From assembly GCF_015277815.1 (NCBI RefSeq), contig NZ_CP063813.1, positions 3,038,001 to 3,102,000 on the forward strand: a stretch of 64,000 nt of DNA. The letters are read 5' to 3'. The position numbers and the translations under genes are program-made. The DNA is from Microbacterium atlanticum (GTDB taxonomy: Bacteria; Actinomycetota; Actinomycetes; Actinomycetales; Microbacteriaceae). Of the stretch, positions 15,382 through 23,915 are shown one piece after another. Position 1 is the first letter of the stretch. Each line of letters starts with the position of its first letter. The notes beneath the pieces are model-generated. The model saw only the letters and a program-made list of their open reading frames with translations. It ran no database searches and was not told the DNA's origin.

Positions 15382-16137
15382 ATGAGGGTCGCAGTGGCCG
15401 GAGGAACAGGGATGGTCGGAGCCCACGTCGTCGACGAGCTGAGGGCGGGTGCCCACGAGCCGGTCGTGCTCAGCCGGAGCACCGGCGTCGATCTCGCGAC
15501 CGGCTCGGGACTGGCGGCCGCGCTCGAAGGCGTCGAGGCGGTCGTGGACGTCGCGAACATCACGACCCTGTCGGCCGACGCGGCGACCCGGTTCTTCCGC
15601 GCCGCGACCGGCAACCTCCTCGAGGCCGCCGGGCGCGCCGGCGCGCGCGTCGTGCTCCTGTCGATCGTCGGCGTGGATCGGATGCCGCACGACTACTACG
15701 CCGGCAAGCTCGCTCAGGAGCGGCTGGTGGAGGCCGCGGCCGTTCCCTGGACGATCCTCCGCGCCACGCAGTTCCACGAGTTCGCCGCCCAGCTGTTCGA
15801 GCGCGCCGCGCTGGGTCCGTTGCACCTGGCGCCGCGGGCGCGGGTGCAGCCTGTCGCGGCGAGGGAGGTGGCGGCGCGATTGGCGCAGCTCGCGACCGAG
15901 CCCTCTCGCGGAAGGGTCGCCGACCTCGCGGGGCCCCGCGAGGAGCGGCTGGACGACATGGTGAAGGCCTACGCGCGCCGGAGCGGATATCGCGGGTGGA
16001 TCCCCGCGGTGAGCCTTCCGGGGGCGCAGATGAAGGCCCTGCGAGCGGGCCTGGGCCTGCCGGCGCGCGGTGCGGACCTCGGCACGCTGAGCTTCGCCGA
16101 CTGGCTCGAGCACGCCGCGAAGGTCGCCCGGCGCTGA
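15382..16137 (+). CDS. NAD(P)-binding NmrA/SDR-like protein, ECF41 partner 1
   Basis: 251 residues with an N-terminal Rossmann motif (MRVAVAGGTGMVGAHVV, GxxGxxG), a VVDVANITTLSADAATRFF segment and YYAGKLAQERLV, which supplies the YxxxK. It belongs to the atypical short-chain, NmrA-like group. AAGGAGACAGG precedes ATG 15382. Its candidate ECF41 promoter and its position opposite the sigma gene fit the oxidoreductase/epimerase partners known for ECF41 factors. Substrate unknown. About half of its residues look identical to the next gene. Confidence 0.85.
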   Translation: MRVAVAGGTGMVGAHVVDELRAGAHEPVVLSRSTGVDLATGSGLAAALEGVEAVVDVANITTLSADAATRFFRAATGNLLEAAGRAGARVVLLSIVGVDRMPHDYYAGKLAQERLVEAAAVPWTILRATQFHEFAAQLFERAALGPLHLAPRARVQPVAAREVAARLAQLATEPSRGRVADLAGPREERLDDMVKAYARRSGYRGWIPAVSLPGAQMKALRAGLGLPARGADLGTLSFADWLEHAAKVARR

Positions 16138-16216
16138 GCCGCGAGCGCAAGCCCTCGCGTCACCGGCCGCCGCTGGGTCACCATGGGTGTTCACACGGCG
16201 CGACGAGAGGGACCAG

Positions 16217-16963
16217 GTGAGACTCGCGATCGCCGGCGGCACCGGCATGACCGGCCGCCATCTCGCCGCCGTCGCTCGCGAGCGTGGGCACGAGGTCGTG
16301 GTGCTCGCGCGCAGCACCGGCGTCGAGCTGCTCAGCGGCGCAGGTCTCGGCACGGCGCTGCAGGGTGTGGACGCCGTCATCGACGCGACCAACGTGAAGA
16401 CGGCGAAGGCGGACGTCGCGGTGATGTTCTTCGCGGGGGTGACCAAGACCCTCGTGTCGGCGGAGCGCGCGGCCGGCGTGCGACATCATCTCGCGCTGAC
16501 GATCGTGGGGGCGGACGCGGCACCGGAGGGCTACTACGCCGGAAAGCTCGCGCAGGAGCGGCTCGTCGCCGACGGCGGGGTGCCGTGGACGATCCTGCGC
16601 GCGACGCAGTTCCACGAGTACGCCGCCCTGATGTTCCACCGCACGCACGCGGGCGCACACGTCGCGCCGACCGGCCGCGTGCAGCCGATCGCGGTGCGCG
16701 AGGTGGCGCGCCACCTCGTCGACCTCGCTGAGCGGGGGCCGGTCGGACGCGCCGTCGACCTCGGGGGACCCCGCGAGGAGAGCCTCTCCGACATGGTGCG
16801 CCGCTACGCGCAGGCGATCGGCTACCGCGGCCCCGTCCCCGCCGTTCGCACCCCGGGTCCCATCGGGCGCGCCCTGCGCTCCGGCGCCCTGCTTCCCGGA
16901 CCCGAGGCGCTGCGGGGGACGCAGACGTTCACCGAGTGGCTGGCCGGGCTTCCCGACGTGTGA
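16217..16963 (+). CDS. NAD(P)-binding NmrA/SDR-like protein, paralogue 2
   Basis: 248 residues, clearly a tandem duplicate of the preceding gene: RLAIAGGTGMTGRHLAAV, DAVIDATNVKTAKADVAVMFF, YYAGKLAQERLVADGGVPWTILRATQFHEYAALMF and the REVARHLVDLAERGPVGRAVDLGGPREESLSDMV block all align. I take GTG 16217 as the start because it aligns with the paralogue's first residue and has GAGAGGGACC upstream. It ends 10 bases before the convergent aldo/keto reductase. Confidence 0.82.
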   Translation: MRLAIAGGTGMTGRHLAAVARERGHEVVVLARSTGVELLSGAGLGTALQGVDAVIDATNVKTAKADVAVMFFAGVTKTLVSAERAAGVRHHLALTIVGADAAPEGYYAGKLAQERLVADGGVPWTILRATQFHEYAALMFHRTHAGAHVAPTGRVQPIAVREVARHLVDLAERGPVGRAVDLGGPREESLSDMVRRYAQAIGYRGPVPAVRTPGPIGRALRSGALLPGPEALRGTQTFTEWLAGLPDV

Positions 16964-16973
16964 CGACCGCGCC

Positions 16974-17807
16974 CTACATCTCCTCGTGGGTCAGGGGGTC
17001 GGCGTCCCAGAGGCGACCGCGCTCGAGGGCGCTGACGGCGGCGACCTGCTCGTCGGTGAGCGAGAAGCCGAAGACGTCGGCGTTCTCCCGCTGCCGGTCG
17101 GCGTCGGCGGACTTCGGGATCGGCGTGCTGCCCAGCTGCGTGTGCCACCGCAGCACGACCTGCGTCGGGGTGACGCCGTGCACGGTCGCGAGCTCGTTCA
17201 GCAGCTGCTCGGTGAGCAGTTCGCTGCGTCGGGCAAGCGGGCTCCAGCTCTCGGTGCGGATGCCGTGCGCGCGGTGGAACGCGCGCAGGGGCTCCTGCGG
17301 GAAGTACGGATGCAGCTCCACCTGATTCACGGCCGGCACCACGCCGGTCTCCTCGATGAGCTCGGTCAGCATCTCCGCGGTGAAGTTCGACACGCCGATC
17401 GAGCGCACGAGTCCCTGCCGGCGGGCGTCGATCAGGCCCTGCCAGGTCTCGACGTAGCGGCCCACGCTCGGATTCGGCCAGTGGATGAGGTGCAGGTCGA
17501 TGTGGTCCAGGCCGAGCGCGTCGAGCGACCCCTTGATGCTGTCGAGCGCCTCCTGCCGGCCGTGGTGCCGCCCGGGGATCTTCGACGTGACGAGGATCTT
17601 GTCGCGCGAGACGCCGCTGCGGCGCACGGCCTCGCCGACTTCGCGCTCGTTCTCGTAGTTGACGGCGGTGTCCAGCAGCCGGTAGCCGGAGTCGATCGCG
17701 GCGACCATGGCCGCGATCCCCTCCTCGCCCCGCAGGTTGTAGGTGCCCAGCCCGAGTTCGGGGAACCAGGCTCCGTCGTTCAGGATCACGGTGGGGATCG
17801 CGCTCAT
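16974..17807 (-). CDS. Aldo/keto reductase (2,5-diketo-D-gluconate reductase-like)
   Basis: 277 residues with the full AKR catalytic tetrad: Asp and Tyr in LLDTAVNYENEREVGEAV, Lys in LVTSKIPGRHHG and His in LHLIHWPNPSVGRYVETW. VGVSNF-type SIGVSNFTAEML and VNQVELHPYFPQEPL follow, with the NADP-binding end TPIPKSADADRQRENADVFGF. This is the AKR5-like group that reduces small aldehydes and ketones. CAGGAT six bases before ATG 17807 may be a weak leaderless -10 box. Confidence 0.9.
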   Translation of the reverse strand: MSAIPTVILNDGAWFPELGLGTYNLRGEEGIAAMVAAIDSGYRLLDTAVNYENEREVGEAVRRSGVSRDKILVTSKIPGRHHGRQEALDSIKGSLDALGLDHIDLHLIHWPNPSVGRYVETWQGLIDARRQGLVRSIGVSNFTAEMLTELIEETGVVPAVNQVELHPYFPQEPLRAFHRAHGIRTESWSPLARRSELLTEQLLNELATVHGVTPTQVVLRWHTQLGSTPIPKSADADRQRENADVFGFSLTDEQVAAVSALERGRLWDADPLTHEEM

Positions 17808-17859
17808 GCTCCCATCCTGGCGTGGAACCCGCGCCGCGGAGCGAACCGGGTGCGGCCGG

Positions 17860-18048
17860 TCACGGGAGCTCGTCGGTGCCGATCTCGCCTTCGCGGGCGG
17901 CACGCTCGTCGGCTTCCGCGCTGTCGACCTGGTCGTCGTCGACGTCGGAGTCCAGCGGGCGGTCGTCTTCCCCGCGCAGCAGCGGGTCGAGGATCGTGTC
18001 GTCGTCCCGGTCGTCGTCCATCGGTCCGTCATAGGGCTGGCTGGTCAT
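17860..18048 (-). CDS. Small acidic hypothetical protein (62 aa)
   Basis: An Asp-rich peptide (MDDDRDDDTILDPLLRGEDD and more) without hydrophobic segment. GAAGGAGGG lies six bases before ATG 18048. The gene overlaps the end of the TetR gene by 20 bases in another frame, suggesting co-transcription. Similar to the other acidic micro-proteins of this window; function unknown. Confidence 0.7.
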   Translation of the reverse strand: MTSQPYDGPMDDDRDDDTILDPLLRGEDDRPLDSDVDDDQVDSAEADERAAREGEIGTDELP

Positions 18049-18775
18049 GTCGCCCTCCTTCCACTGACCCGACGGTACGGCCGGCTGCCGCGCGACCGGA
18101 GGGGCTTGCGCCCGGCGTCGGCTGGCGGTACCGCGACGCCGACGCCGCCCCGCCGACCGGGATGGATCCGGCCGGCGCCCCGACGAGCGCCTCGGCGGCG
18201 TGGGCGGTGCGGGCGGCGAAGCGCGTGGTGTCGGCGCCGCGGGCGAGCGATTGCGCGTTGAGGCCGTCGATCATGCCGATGAGCTGCCACGCGACCCCGC
18301 CCGGCGCGGTCGTCGAGAAGGCGCCGGTGCGGCAGCCGTCCGCGACGATGCGCTCGACGAGCGCCTGCCACCGCTGCATCTGCGTGCGCACCGCGGCCGC
18401 CAGCGCCTCGTTGCGTCGCGACATCGCCCAACCCTCGACCCACACGACGGTGAGCTCCTCGCGCGTATCGTCCATCAGCGTGTCGATGAGCCTGCCGAGG
18501 CGGAGCGTCGGGTCGTCCCCTGCGCCGATGACCTCCTCGACGTCGCGGATCTCCTCGTCGACGAGGTCGGTGTACGCGCGCGCGACCAGGTCGTCCATCG
18601 ACGGGTGGTAGTGCGCGACGAGACCGGGCGCGACGCCCGCGCGCTCGCCCACCGCCCGCAGCGTGAGGGCGCTCAGCCCCTGCTCGCGTGCGATGCCGAT
18701 CGCCGCCGCCACGATCTCGGCGGCGCGCTCGGCGGGTGCCTTCCGCGTACGCGGGCGACTGGACGTGCTTGACAT
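18029..18775 (-). CDS. TetR-family transcriptional regulator
   Basis: 248 residues. The N-terminal HTH is ERAAEIVAAAIGIAREQGLSALTLRAVGERAGVAPGLVAHYHPSMDDLVARAY, a regular TetR DNA-binding domain; the rest is the ligand-binding helical domain. The last about 40 residues are an atypical Gly/Pro/Ser/Arg-rich tail reading through into the next gene. It is divergent from agmatine deiminase, with a TTGATC-GCTA-GATCAA operator between them, so it probably represses that operon and itself. The inducer could be agmatine or a related amine. Confidence 0.85.
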   Translation of the reverse strand: MSSTSSRPRTRKAPAERAAEIVAAAIGIAREQGLSALTLRAVGERAGVAPGLVAHYHPSMDDLVARAYTDLVDEEIRDVEEVIGAGDDPTLRLGRLIDTLMDDTREELTVVWVEGWAMSRRNEALAAAVRTQMQRWQALVERIVADGCRTGAFSTTAPGGVAWQLIGMIDGLNAQSLARGADTTRFAARTAHAAEALVGAPAGSIPVGGAASASRYRQPTPGASPSGRAAAGRTVGSVEGGRHDQPAL

Positions 18776-18802
18776 GGTCCGGCCAGCATAGATATCTTCG
18801 CT

Positions 18803-18820
18803 ATTGATCGCTAGATCAAT
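18803..18820. promoter_or_regulatory. Palindromic operator between TetR and agmatine deiminase genes
   Basis: ATTGATC-GCTA-GATCAAT is a perfect seven-base inverted repeat with a four-base centre, midway in the 87-base divergent intergenic region and AT-rich relative to its surroundings. It is the obvious binding site for the adjacent TetR protein. Confidence 0.65.
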
Positions 18821-18862
18821 TAGCGCCGCGACCGCGGCGCGCAACGGAAGGGATCCGCGACG

Positions 18863-19900
18863 ATGGCGTGGAGGATGCCGCACGAGGGAGACCCGCACGA
18901 GCGCACCTGGATGGCGTTCCCGACCGACGGACCCACGCTCGGCGACGACCCCGCCGAGCACGAGCGGTTCTACGCCGCATGGAGCGCGGTGGCCAACGCG
19001 GTCGCCGACTTCGAGCCGGTCACGATGCTGGTCGACCCGTCGAAGGCCGAGCGCGCGCGCCGCATGCTCGACTCCGCGATCGAGCTCGTCGAGACGCCCG
19101 TCGACGAGTTCTGGTTCCGCGACCACGGGCCCACCTTCGTGGTCGACGACGAGCGGCCCGGCGTGCTCGGCGCGGTGGACTGGGTGTTCAACGGCTGGGG
19201 AGCCCCGCAGTGGGCGTCGTGGGAGAAGGCCGCCGAGCACGCCCGCTTCACGGCCGGCCTCGTGGGCGCCGAGCTCGTCAGCTCGCTCCTGGTGAACGAG
19301 GGCGGCGGCATCCACGTCGACGGCGAGGGCACGGTCCTGGTCACCGAGACGGTGCAGCTCGACCCGCGCCGCAACCCGCTCGCCGACAAGGCGCGCGTCG
19401 AGGCGGAGCTGCGCCGCACGATCGGCGCCACCCGGGTCGTATGGCTCCCCCGCGGGCTCACTCGCGACTACGACGAGTTCGGCACGAACGGGCACGTCGA
19501 CATCGTGGCGACGATCCCCGCCCCCGGGCGTGTGCTGCTGCACACGCAGCAGAATCCCGAGCACCCCGACTACGAGGTCTCGAACGGACTGCACGCGTTC
19601 CTGTCGGAGCAGACGGATGCCGCGGGCCGCCGATTCGAGATCGTCGAGCTCCCCGCCCCCGACACGCTCCGCGACGCCGACGGGTTCGTCGACTACAGCT
19701 ACGTCAACCACCTCGTCGTCAACGGCGGCATCATCGCCTGCGGCTTCGGCGAGGAGCGCGCGGATGCCAGGGCCCGTGAGATCCTCGAGGCGGCCTACCC
19801 GGGCCGGCGCGCCGTCACCGTCGACGCCCGGCAGATCTTCGCCGGCGGTGGGGGCATCCACTGCATCACCCAGCAGCAGCCCGAGGTCGTGACCCGATGA
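18863..19900 (+). CDS. aguA: Agmatine deiminase / peptidylarginine-deiminase-like enzyme
   Basis: 345 residues of the guanidine-modifying superfamily, converting agmatine to N-carbamoylputrescine and ammonia. Catalytic residues are in place: Asp87 in FWFRDHGP, His211 in GTNGHVDIVA and nucleophile Cys334 in GGGGIHCITQQQP. A GGAAGGG site lies upstream of ATG 18863. The stop overlaps the amidase start by four bases (ATGA), so the two are translationally coupled. Peptidylarginine or other guanidine substrates are possible, but the family's bacterial members mostly act on agmatine. Confidence 0.88.
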   Translation: MAWRMPHEGDPHERTWMAFPTDGPTLGDDPAEHERFYAAWSAVANAVADFEPVTMLVDPSKAERARRMLDSAIELVETPVDEFWFRDHGPTFVVDDERPGVLGAVDWVFNGWGAPQWASWEKAAEHARFTAGLVGAELVSSLLVNEGGGIHVDGEGTVLVTETVQLDPRRNPLADKARVEAELRRTIGATRVVWLPRGLTRDYDEFGTNGHVDIVATIPAPGRVLLHTQQNPEHPDYEVSNGLHAFLSEQTDAAGRRFEIVELPAPDTLRDADGFVDYSYVNHLVVNGGIIACGFGEERADARAREILEAAYPGRRAVTVDARQIFAGGGGIHCITQQQPEVVTR

Positions 19901-21624
19901 CGCGCTCGTTCCCGGTGGTGGAGAAGACCATCGCCCAGCTGCGTGCGGCTCTCGAGGCCGGGGAGGTGACGGCCGTCGAGCTGGTCGACGCCTACCTCGC
20001 TCGCCTCGACGCCTACGACGCCCCCGGCACCCCGACCGCCCTGAACGCGGTGGTCGTGCGCAACCCGGCCGCGCGCGCCGAGGCCGCAGCATCCGATCTC
20101 CGTCGCGCCGAGGGCCGCAGCCTGGGGCCGCTGGAGGGCATCCCCTACACCGCGAAGGACTCGTTCATGGCAGAGGGGCTCACGGTCGCCGCCGGGTCCC
20201 CCGCGTTCGCCGAGCTCGTCGCGCAGCGCGACGCCTACTCGATCGAACGCCTGCGCGCCGCGGGATGCATCCTCCTCGGGCTCACCAACATGCCGCCGAT
20301 GGCGAACGGCGGCATGCAGCGCGGCGTGTACGGACGCGCCGAGAGCCCGTACAACGCCGCCTATCTCACCTCGGCGTTCGGCTCCGGGTCGTCCAACGGC
20401 TCGGGCACGGCGACCGCCGCCTCCTTCGCGGCGTTCGGGCTCGGCGAGGAGACCTGGTCCAGCGGCCGCGCGCCCGCCTCGTACAACGCCCTCTGCGCGT
20501 ACACCCCGTCGCGCGGGGTCATCTCGGTGCGCGGCAACTGGCCCCTCGTGCCGACCATGGACGTCGTGGTGCCGCACACCCGAACGATGGCCGACCTCCT
20601 CGAGGTCCTCGACGTGCTGGTCGCGGACGATCCCGACACGCGCGGGGACTTCTGGCGCGCGCAGCCGTGGGTCGAGATCCCGGATGCCTCCGCCACGCGT
20701 CCCGCCGCGTATCCGGCGCTGCGCTCCTCCGGCGTCGACGGCGCGCGCGCCGCACTCGCCGGGCGCCGGTTCGGTGTGCCCCGGATGTACATCGACGAGG
20801 ATCCCGACGCCGGCACCGACCCGGCGGGCGGGATCGGCGGCCCGACCGGGACCCGCATCCAGACGCGGCCGTCGGTACTGGCCCTCTGGGAGCAGGCGCG
20901 ACGCGATCTCGAGGCGGCCGGTGCGGAAGTGGTGGAGGTCGACTTCCCCGTCGTGACGAACTACGAAGGCGACCGCCCAGGTGCGCCGAACATCAAGACC
21001 CGCGGCCTCGTGTCCGAGGCGTTCCTCCAGCGCGAGATCGTCGACCTGTCGGCGTGGGCGTGGGACGACTTCCTCCGCGCGAACGGCGACCCCGCGCTCG
21101 ACCGCCTGGAAGCCGTCGACGGTGCGGCGATCTTCCCCCATCCGGAGGGCGCGCTTCCCGATCGGTACACGGGATTCGACGACGACATCGCGACCTACCC
21201 CGATCACGTCCGGGCGCATCGGTACGACTCGTTCACCGAGATCCCCGAGCTGGCGGACGGGGTCGAGGGTCTCGAGGAGACCCGCCGCCTCGACCTCGAG
21301 GAGTGGATGTCGCAGCTGCGGCTCGACGCCGTCGTCTTCCCGGCGGTGGCCGACGTCGGAAGCGCCGACATGGACGTGAACGAGGCATCCGCGGATCTCG
21401 GCTGGCGCAACGGCGTGTGGGTGGCGAACGGGAACCTCGCGATCCGCCACCTCGGCATACCGACGGTGACCGTGCCGATGGGGACGATGTCCGACATCGG
21501 GATGCCGGTGGGGCTCACGATCGCCGGTCGGGCCTACGCCGACGCCGACCTTCTCGCGTGGGCTTCGGCCTTCGAGGCGCTGCGCCCCCGCCGCACCCCG
21601 CCCCCGCGCACACCCGAGCTCTGA
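19897..21624 (+). CDS. Amidase-signature family amidase
   Basis: 575 residues. The Ser-cisSer-Lys triad is visible: Lys in GIPYTAKDSF, the Gly/Ser-rich loop FGSGSSNGSGTATA with the cis-Ser, and the nucleophile in ETWSSGRAPAS (family consensus GGSIRIPA). Such enzymes hydrolyse amides or carbamoyl compounds. ATGA overlap with aguA suggests it acts on the deiminase product, possibly in place of the nitrilase-type N-carbamoylputrescine amidase; that is inference. The C-terminus ends in a Pro/Arg stretch. Confidence 0.87.
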   Translation: MTRSFPVVEKTIAQLRAALEAGEVTAVELVDAYLARLDAYDAPGTPTALNAVVVRNPAARAEAAASDLRRAEGRSLGPLEGIPYTAKDSFMAEGLTVAAGSPAFAELVAQRDAYSIERLRAAGCILLGLTNMPPMANGGMQRGVYGRAESPYNAAYLTSAFGSGSSNGSGTATAASFAAFGLGEETWSSGRAPASYNALCAYTPSRGVISVRGNWPLVPTMDVVVPHTRTMADLLEVLDVLVADDPDTRGDFWRAQPWVEIPDASATRPAAYPALRSSGVDGARAALAGRRFGVPRMYIDEDPDAGTDPAGGIGGPTGTRIQTRPSVLALWEQARRDLEAAGAEVVEVDFPVVTNYEGDRPGAPNIKTRGLVSEAFLQREIVDLSAWAWDDFLRANGDPALDRLEAVDGAAIFPHPEGALPDRYTGFDDDIATYPDHVRAHRYDSFTEIPELADGVEGLEETRRLDLEEWMSQLRLDAVVFPAVADVGSADMDVNEASADLGWRNGVWVANGNLAIRHLGIPTVTVPMGTMSDIGMPVGLTIAGRAYADADLLAWASAFEALRPRRTPPPRTPEL

Positions 21625-21664
21625 CGTCCGAGCACCGGTCGGAGGTTTCGACCTGGCGCGCCGT

Positions 21665-23125
21665 TCACCGCAGGCCCGAGCGCAGATCCTCTCCCGCCCC
21701 GCCGACGGCGCCGAGCGTACGATCCGCGCCGGCCGGCTCGCCGTCTGTCGTCAACGACGGCGGCGCCGCCGCGTAGGCGTCGGACAGATCGTGATACGGC
21801 TTGGAGAAGAAGGCCAGAAGCACGATGAGCAGCATCAGCAGGCTCGCACCCACGAACGCCAGCGCGATGCCACGCGCCTCCCCGTCGCCGAGCAGCCAGC
21901 CGAAGGCACCCTGGCCCGCAGTGGAATCCATGTAAGGGATGAGCCAGAACTGGGCGACCGGCCCGATGATGAAGGCCGACACGGGCGCGGCCGCAGACTC
22001 GACGCTGGCAGCGAAGCCGAACACGCGCCCCTGCTTCTCGAATGGCACGACGCGTTGCACGATCGTCTGCTCCGCGGCCTCGGCGATCGGCATGAGGCTC
22101 ATGAAGAGGAGGATCCCCAGCGCGTACAGCCACCACCACTCGCGGATCGCGAAGCTCAGGCCCAGCAGCGCCACGCCGACGTTCACCAGCAGCAGGGTGC
22201 GCACCGGGTTCTTCCCGAGACCGAACTTGGCCACGAGCCCGCCGCCGATGATGAAGCCGAAGCTGGTCACACCCAGGACGATCCCCCACACCTGGACGGA
22301 GAACAGCGTCAGGCCGTACGGGTCCATGAGCGCCATGAACACGCCTCCGACGAGGTTGTTGAAGGTGGCGAACAGGATGAGCGCGAGGAGACCCGGCACC
22401 GCCATGACGGCGGGGATGACGCCGCGGAAGCCGAAGCCCTTGGGCGCCTCGCCCTCGACGTGCGCGACGCCGCGCTCGGGGATCGGCACGAACAGGAGGT
22501 GGATCAGCGCGACGCCGGTCGCGGCGATGGCGATCGCGACGGTCCACCCCATGCCGAGGAAGCCGATCGCCAGGCCGGAGAACACGCTGGTCACCATGAA
22601 CGCGATGCCCTGGACCGCGCCGACGAGGCCGTTCGCGCGATCGCGGCGCTCGGCGGGGACCAGCAGGGTCACCGTCGTCGAGAGGGCGATGTTGCGCAGG
22701 TTCTCGACGACCCCGCCGACGAGGATCACGCCCGCGAACACCCAGAACCAGGGCCCCTGCCAGTCCAGGAGCGTGCTCTCGGGGAACGCGAGGTAGAGCC
22801 CGCCGGCCGCGAGGTACGACGCGGCCGTCACTCCGCTCGACAGGAGCATGACGGCCTTCTTCTTCATGTGGTCGACGATCACGCCGAAGACCACCCCGAA
22901 CACCGCGACGAGGAGCATGTACGAGCCGCCGATGATCGCGGTCGCCAGCACCGACTCGGTCTCGAGGTAGACCCAGAAGGTGAGCGCGAACCACAGGAAG
23001 CTCGTGGTCACGTTCGCCACGGCGGTGTTGACGAGCACCTGGTAGAAGGCGCGCAGCGTCCGCTCCCCCGGCTTCGGCTGCGCCTCGTCGACCCGGACGA
23101 CGCCCTCAGGGGACGGCTGACTCAT
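21665..23125 (-). CDS. MFS transporter (MFS_3/MdtG-like drug-efflux type)
   Basis: 486 residues with about 12 hydrophobic helices, an N-terminal cytoplasmic segment, the GVVFGVIVDHMKKKAVML loop 2-3 motif (GxxxDxxxRR/K type) and a hydrophilic C-terminal tail. No substrate-specific motif is seen; efflux is likely given divergence from a TetR gene and a shared operator. GGAGGAACAC lies before ATG 23125. Confidence 0.87.
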   Translation of the reverse strand: MSQPSPEGVVRVDEAQPKPGERTLRAFYQVLVNTAVANVTTSFLWFALTFWVYLETESVLATAIIGGSYMLLVAVFGVVFGVIVDHMKKKAVMLLSSGVTAASYLAAGGLYLAFPESTLLDWQGPWFWVFAGVILVGGVVENLRNIALSTTVTLLVPAERRDRANGLVGAVQGIAFMVTSVFSGLAIGFLGMGWTVAIAIAATGVALIHLLFVPIPERGVAHVEGEAPKGFGFRGVIPAVMAVPGLLALILFATFNNLVGGVFMALMDPYGLTLFSVQVWGIVLGVTSFGFIIGGGLVAKFGLGKNPVRTLLLVNVGVALLGLSFAIREWWWLYALGILLFMSLMPIAEAAEQTIVQRVVPFEKQGRVFGFAASVESAAAPVSAFIIGPVAQFWLIPYMDSTAGQGAFGWLLGDGEARGIALAFVGASLLMLLIVLLAFFSKPYHDLSDAYAAAPPSLTTDGEPAGADRTLGAVGGAGEDLRSGLR

Positions 23126-23173
23126 GTGTTCCTCCGGCGTGTTGCGGTCGGGAGCGGGGGTGAGGGATAGAGT

Positions 23174-23196
23174 GAATGTGGACAGTGTTCACATTC
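23174..23196. promoter_or_regulatory. Near-perfect 23-base palindromic TetR operator
   Basis: GAATGTG...CACATTC arms flank an inner TGTGGACA-G-TGTTCACA; over 23 bases only one base pair breaks the dyad. It lies between the divergent MFS (start 23125) and TetR (start 23234) genes and overlaps the presumed promoters of both, so it should couple efflux to autorepression. Confidence 0.7.
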
Positions 23197-23233
23197 GGTG
23201 CTCACAACGTACACATCCGAGCGGGGCGACGCA

Positions 23234-23905
23234 ATGACCTCACCGCGCACCTATCATCACGGGGACCTCCGACGTGCGCTGATCGGCGAAGGCCTGCAGC
23301 TCGCCCGCACCGGGGGGCCGAACGCCGTCACGCTGCGGGAGGCCACGCGCGCCGCCGGCGTCTCCCCCAACGCCGCGTACCGCCACTTCACCGATCGCGA
23401 CGCGCTCGTCAGGGCGGTCGCCGCCGAGGCGCAGCTCGCGCTCGCGCGCGCGATCACCGATCGCGTCGGCGAGACACCGTCCGACCTGGCGCCGGCGGAG
23501 GCCTCCATCGAGCGGCTGCGGCGCGTGGGCCTCGCCTACATCGATTTCGCCCGCACCGAGCGCGGGTGGTTCGAGACGGCGTTCTTCACCCAGGACACGC
23601 ACGCCAACGACGGGATCGTCACGCTCGACGACGAGATCGTCGCCCCGTTCCGGCTGCTCATGTCGACGCTCGACGAGATGGTCGACGCGGGAGCGCTCGC
23701 GCCGGAGCGGCGGCCGTTGGCGGAGTGGGCCTGCTGGTCGTCCGTGCACGGCTTCGCCGACATCGCCGTGCACGGGCCGGTCCGGTGGCAGGCGGCATCC
23801 GTCATCGACGCCCTGGCGGCCGCGGTCGTCGAGGCGGCGATTACCGGTGTGCGCGGCTCCCCCGCGCCGGGCGACGCGGCCCACCCCACCCCCCACCCCT
23901 CCTAG
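23234..23905 (+). CDS. TetR-family transcriptional regulator (WHG-domain type)
   Basis: 223 residues. The HTH is YHHGDLRRALIGEGLQLARTGGPNAVTLREATRAAGVSPNAAYRHFTDRDALVRAV, with the YHHGDLR opening of TetR proteins having a WHG C-terminal domain; the body holds PLAEWACWSSVHGFADIAVHGP. ATG 23234 is preferred over an upstream ATG because it begins the conserved part. It is divergent from the MFS gene and likely controls it through the 23174-23196 palindrome. Confidence 0.87.
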   Translation: MTSPRTYHHGDLRRALIGEGLQLARTGGPNAVTLREATRAAGVSPNAAYRHFTDRDALVRAVAAEAQLALARAITDRVGETPSDLAPAEASIERLRRVGLAYIDFARTERGWFETAFFTQDTHANDGIVTLDDEIVAPFRLLMSTLDEMVDAGALAPERRPLAEWACWSSVHGFADIAVHGPVRWQAASVIDALAAAVVEAAITGVRGSPAPGDAAHPTPHPS

Positions 23906-23915
23906 ACTTTCGCGC

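Noticed and set aside
16158..16202. ECF41-type promoter before the second NmrA-like gene
   Set aside because: GGTCACC with CGCG at 16 bases is too weak; co-transcription from the first gene's promoter explains it as well.
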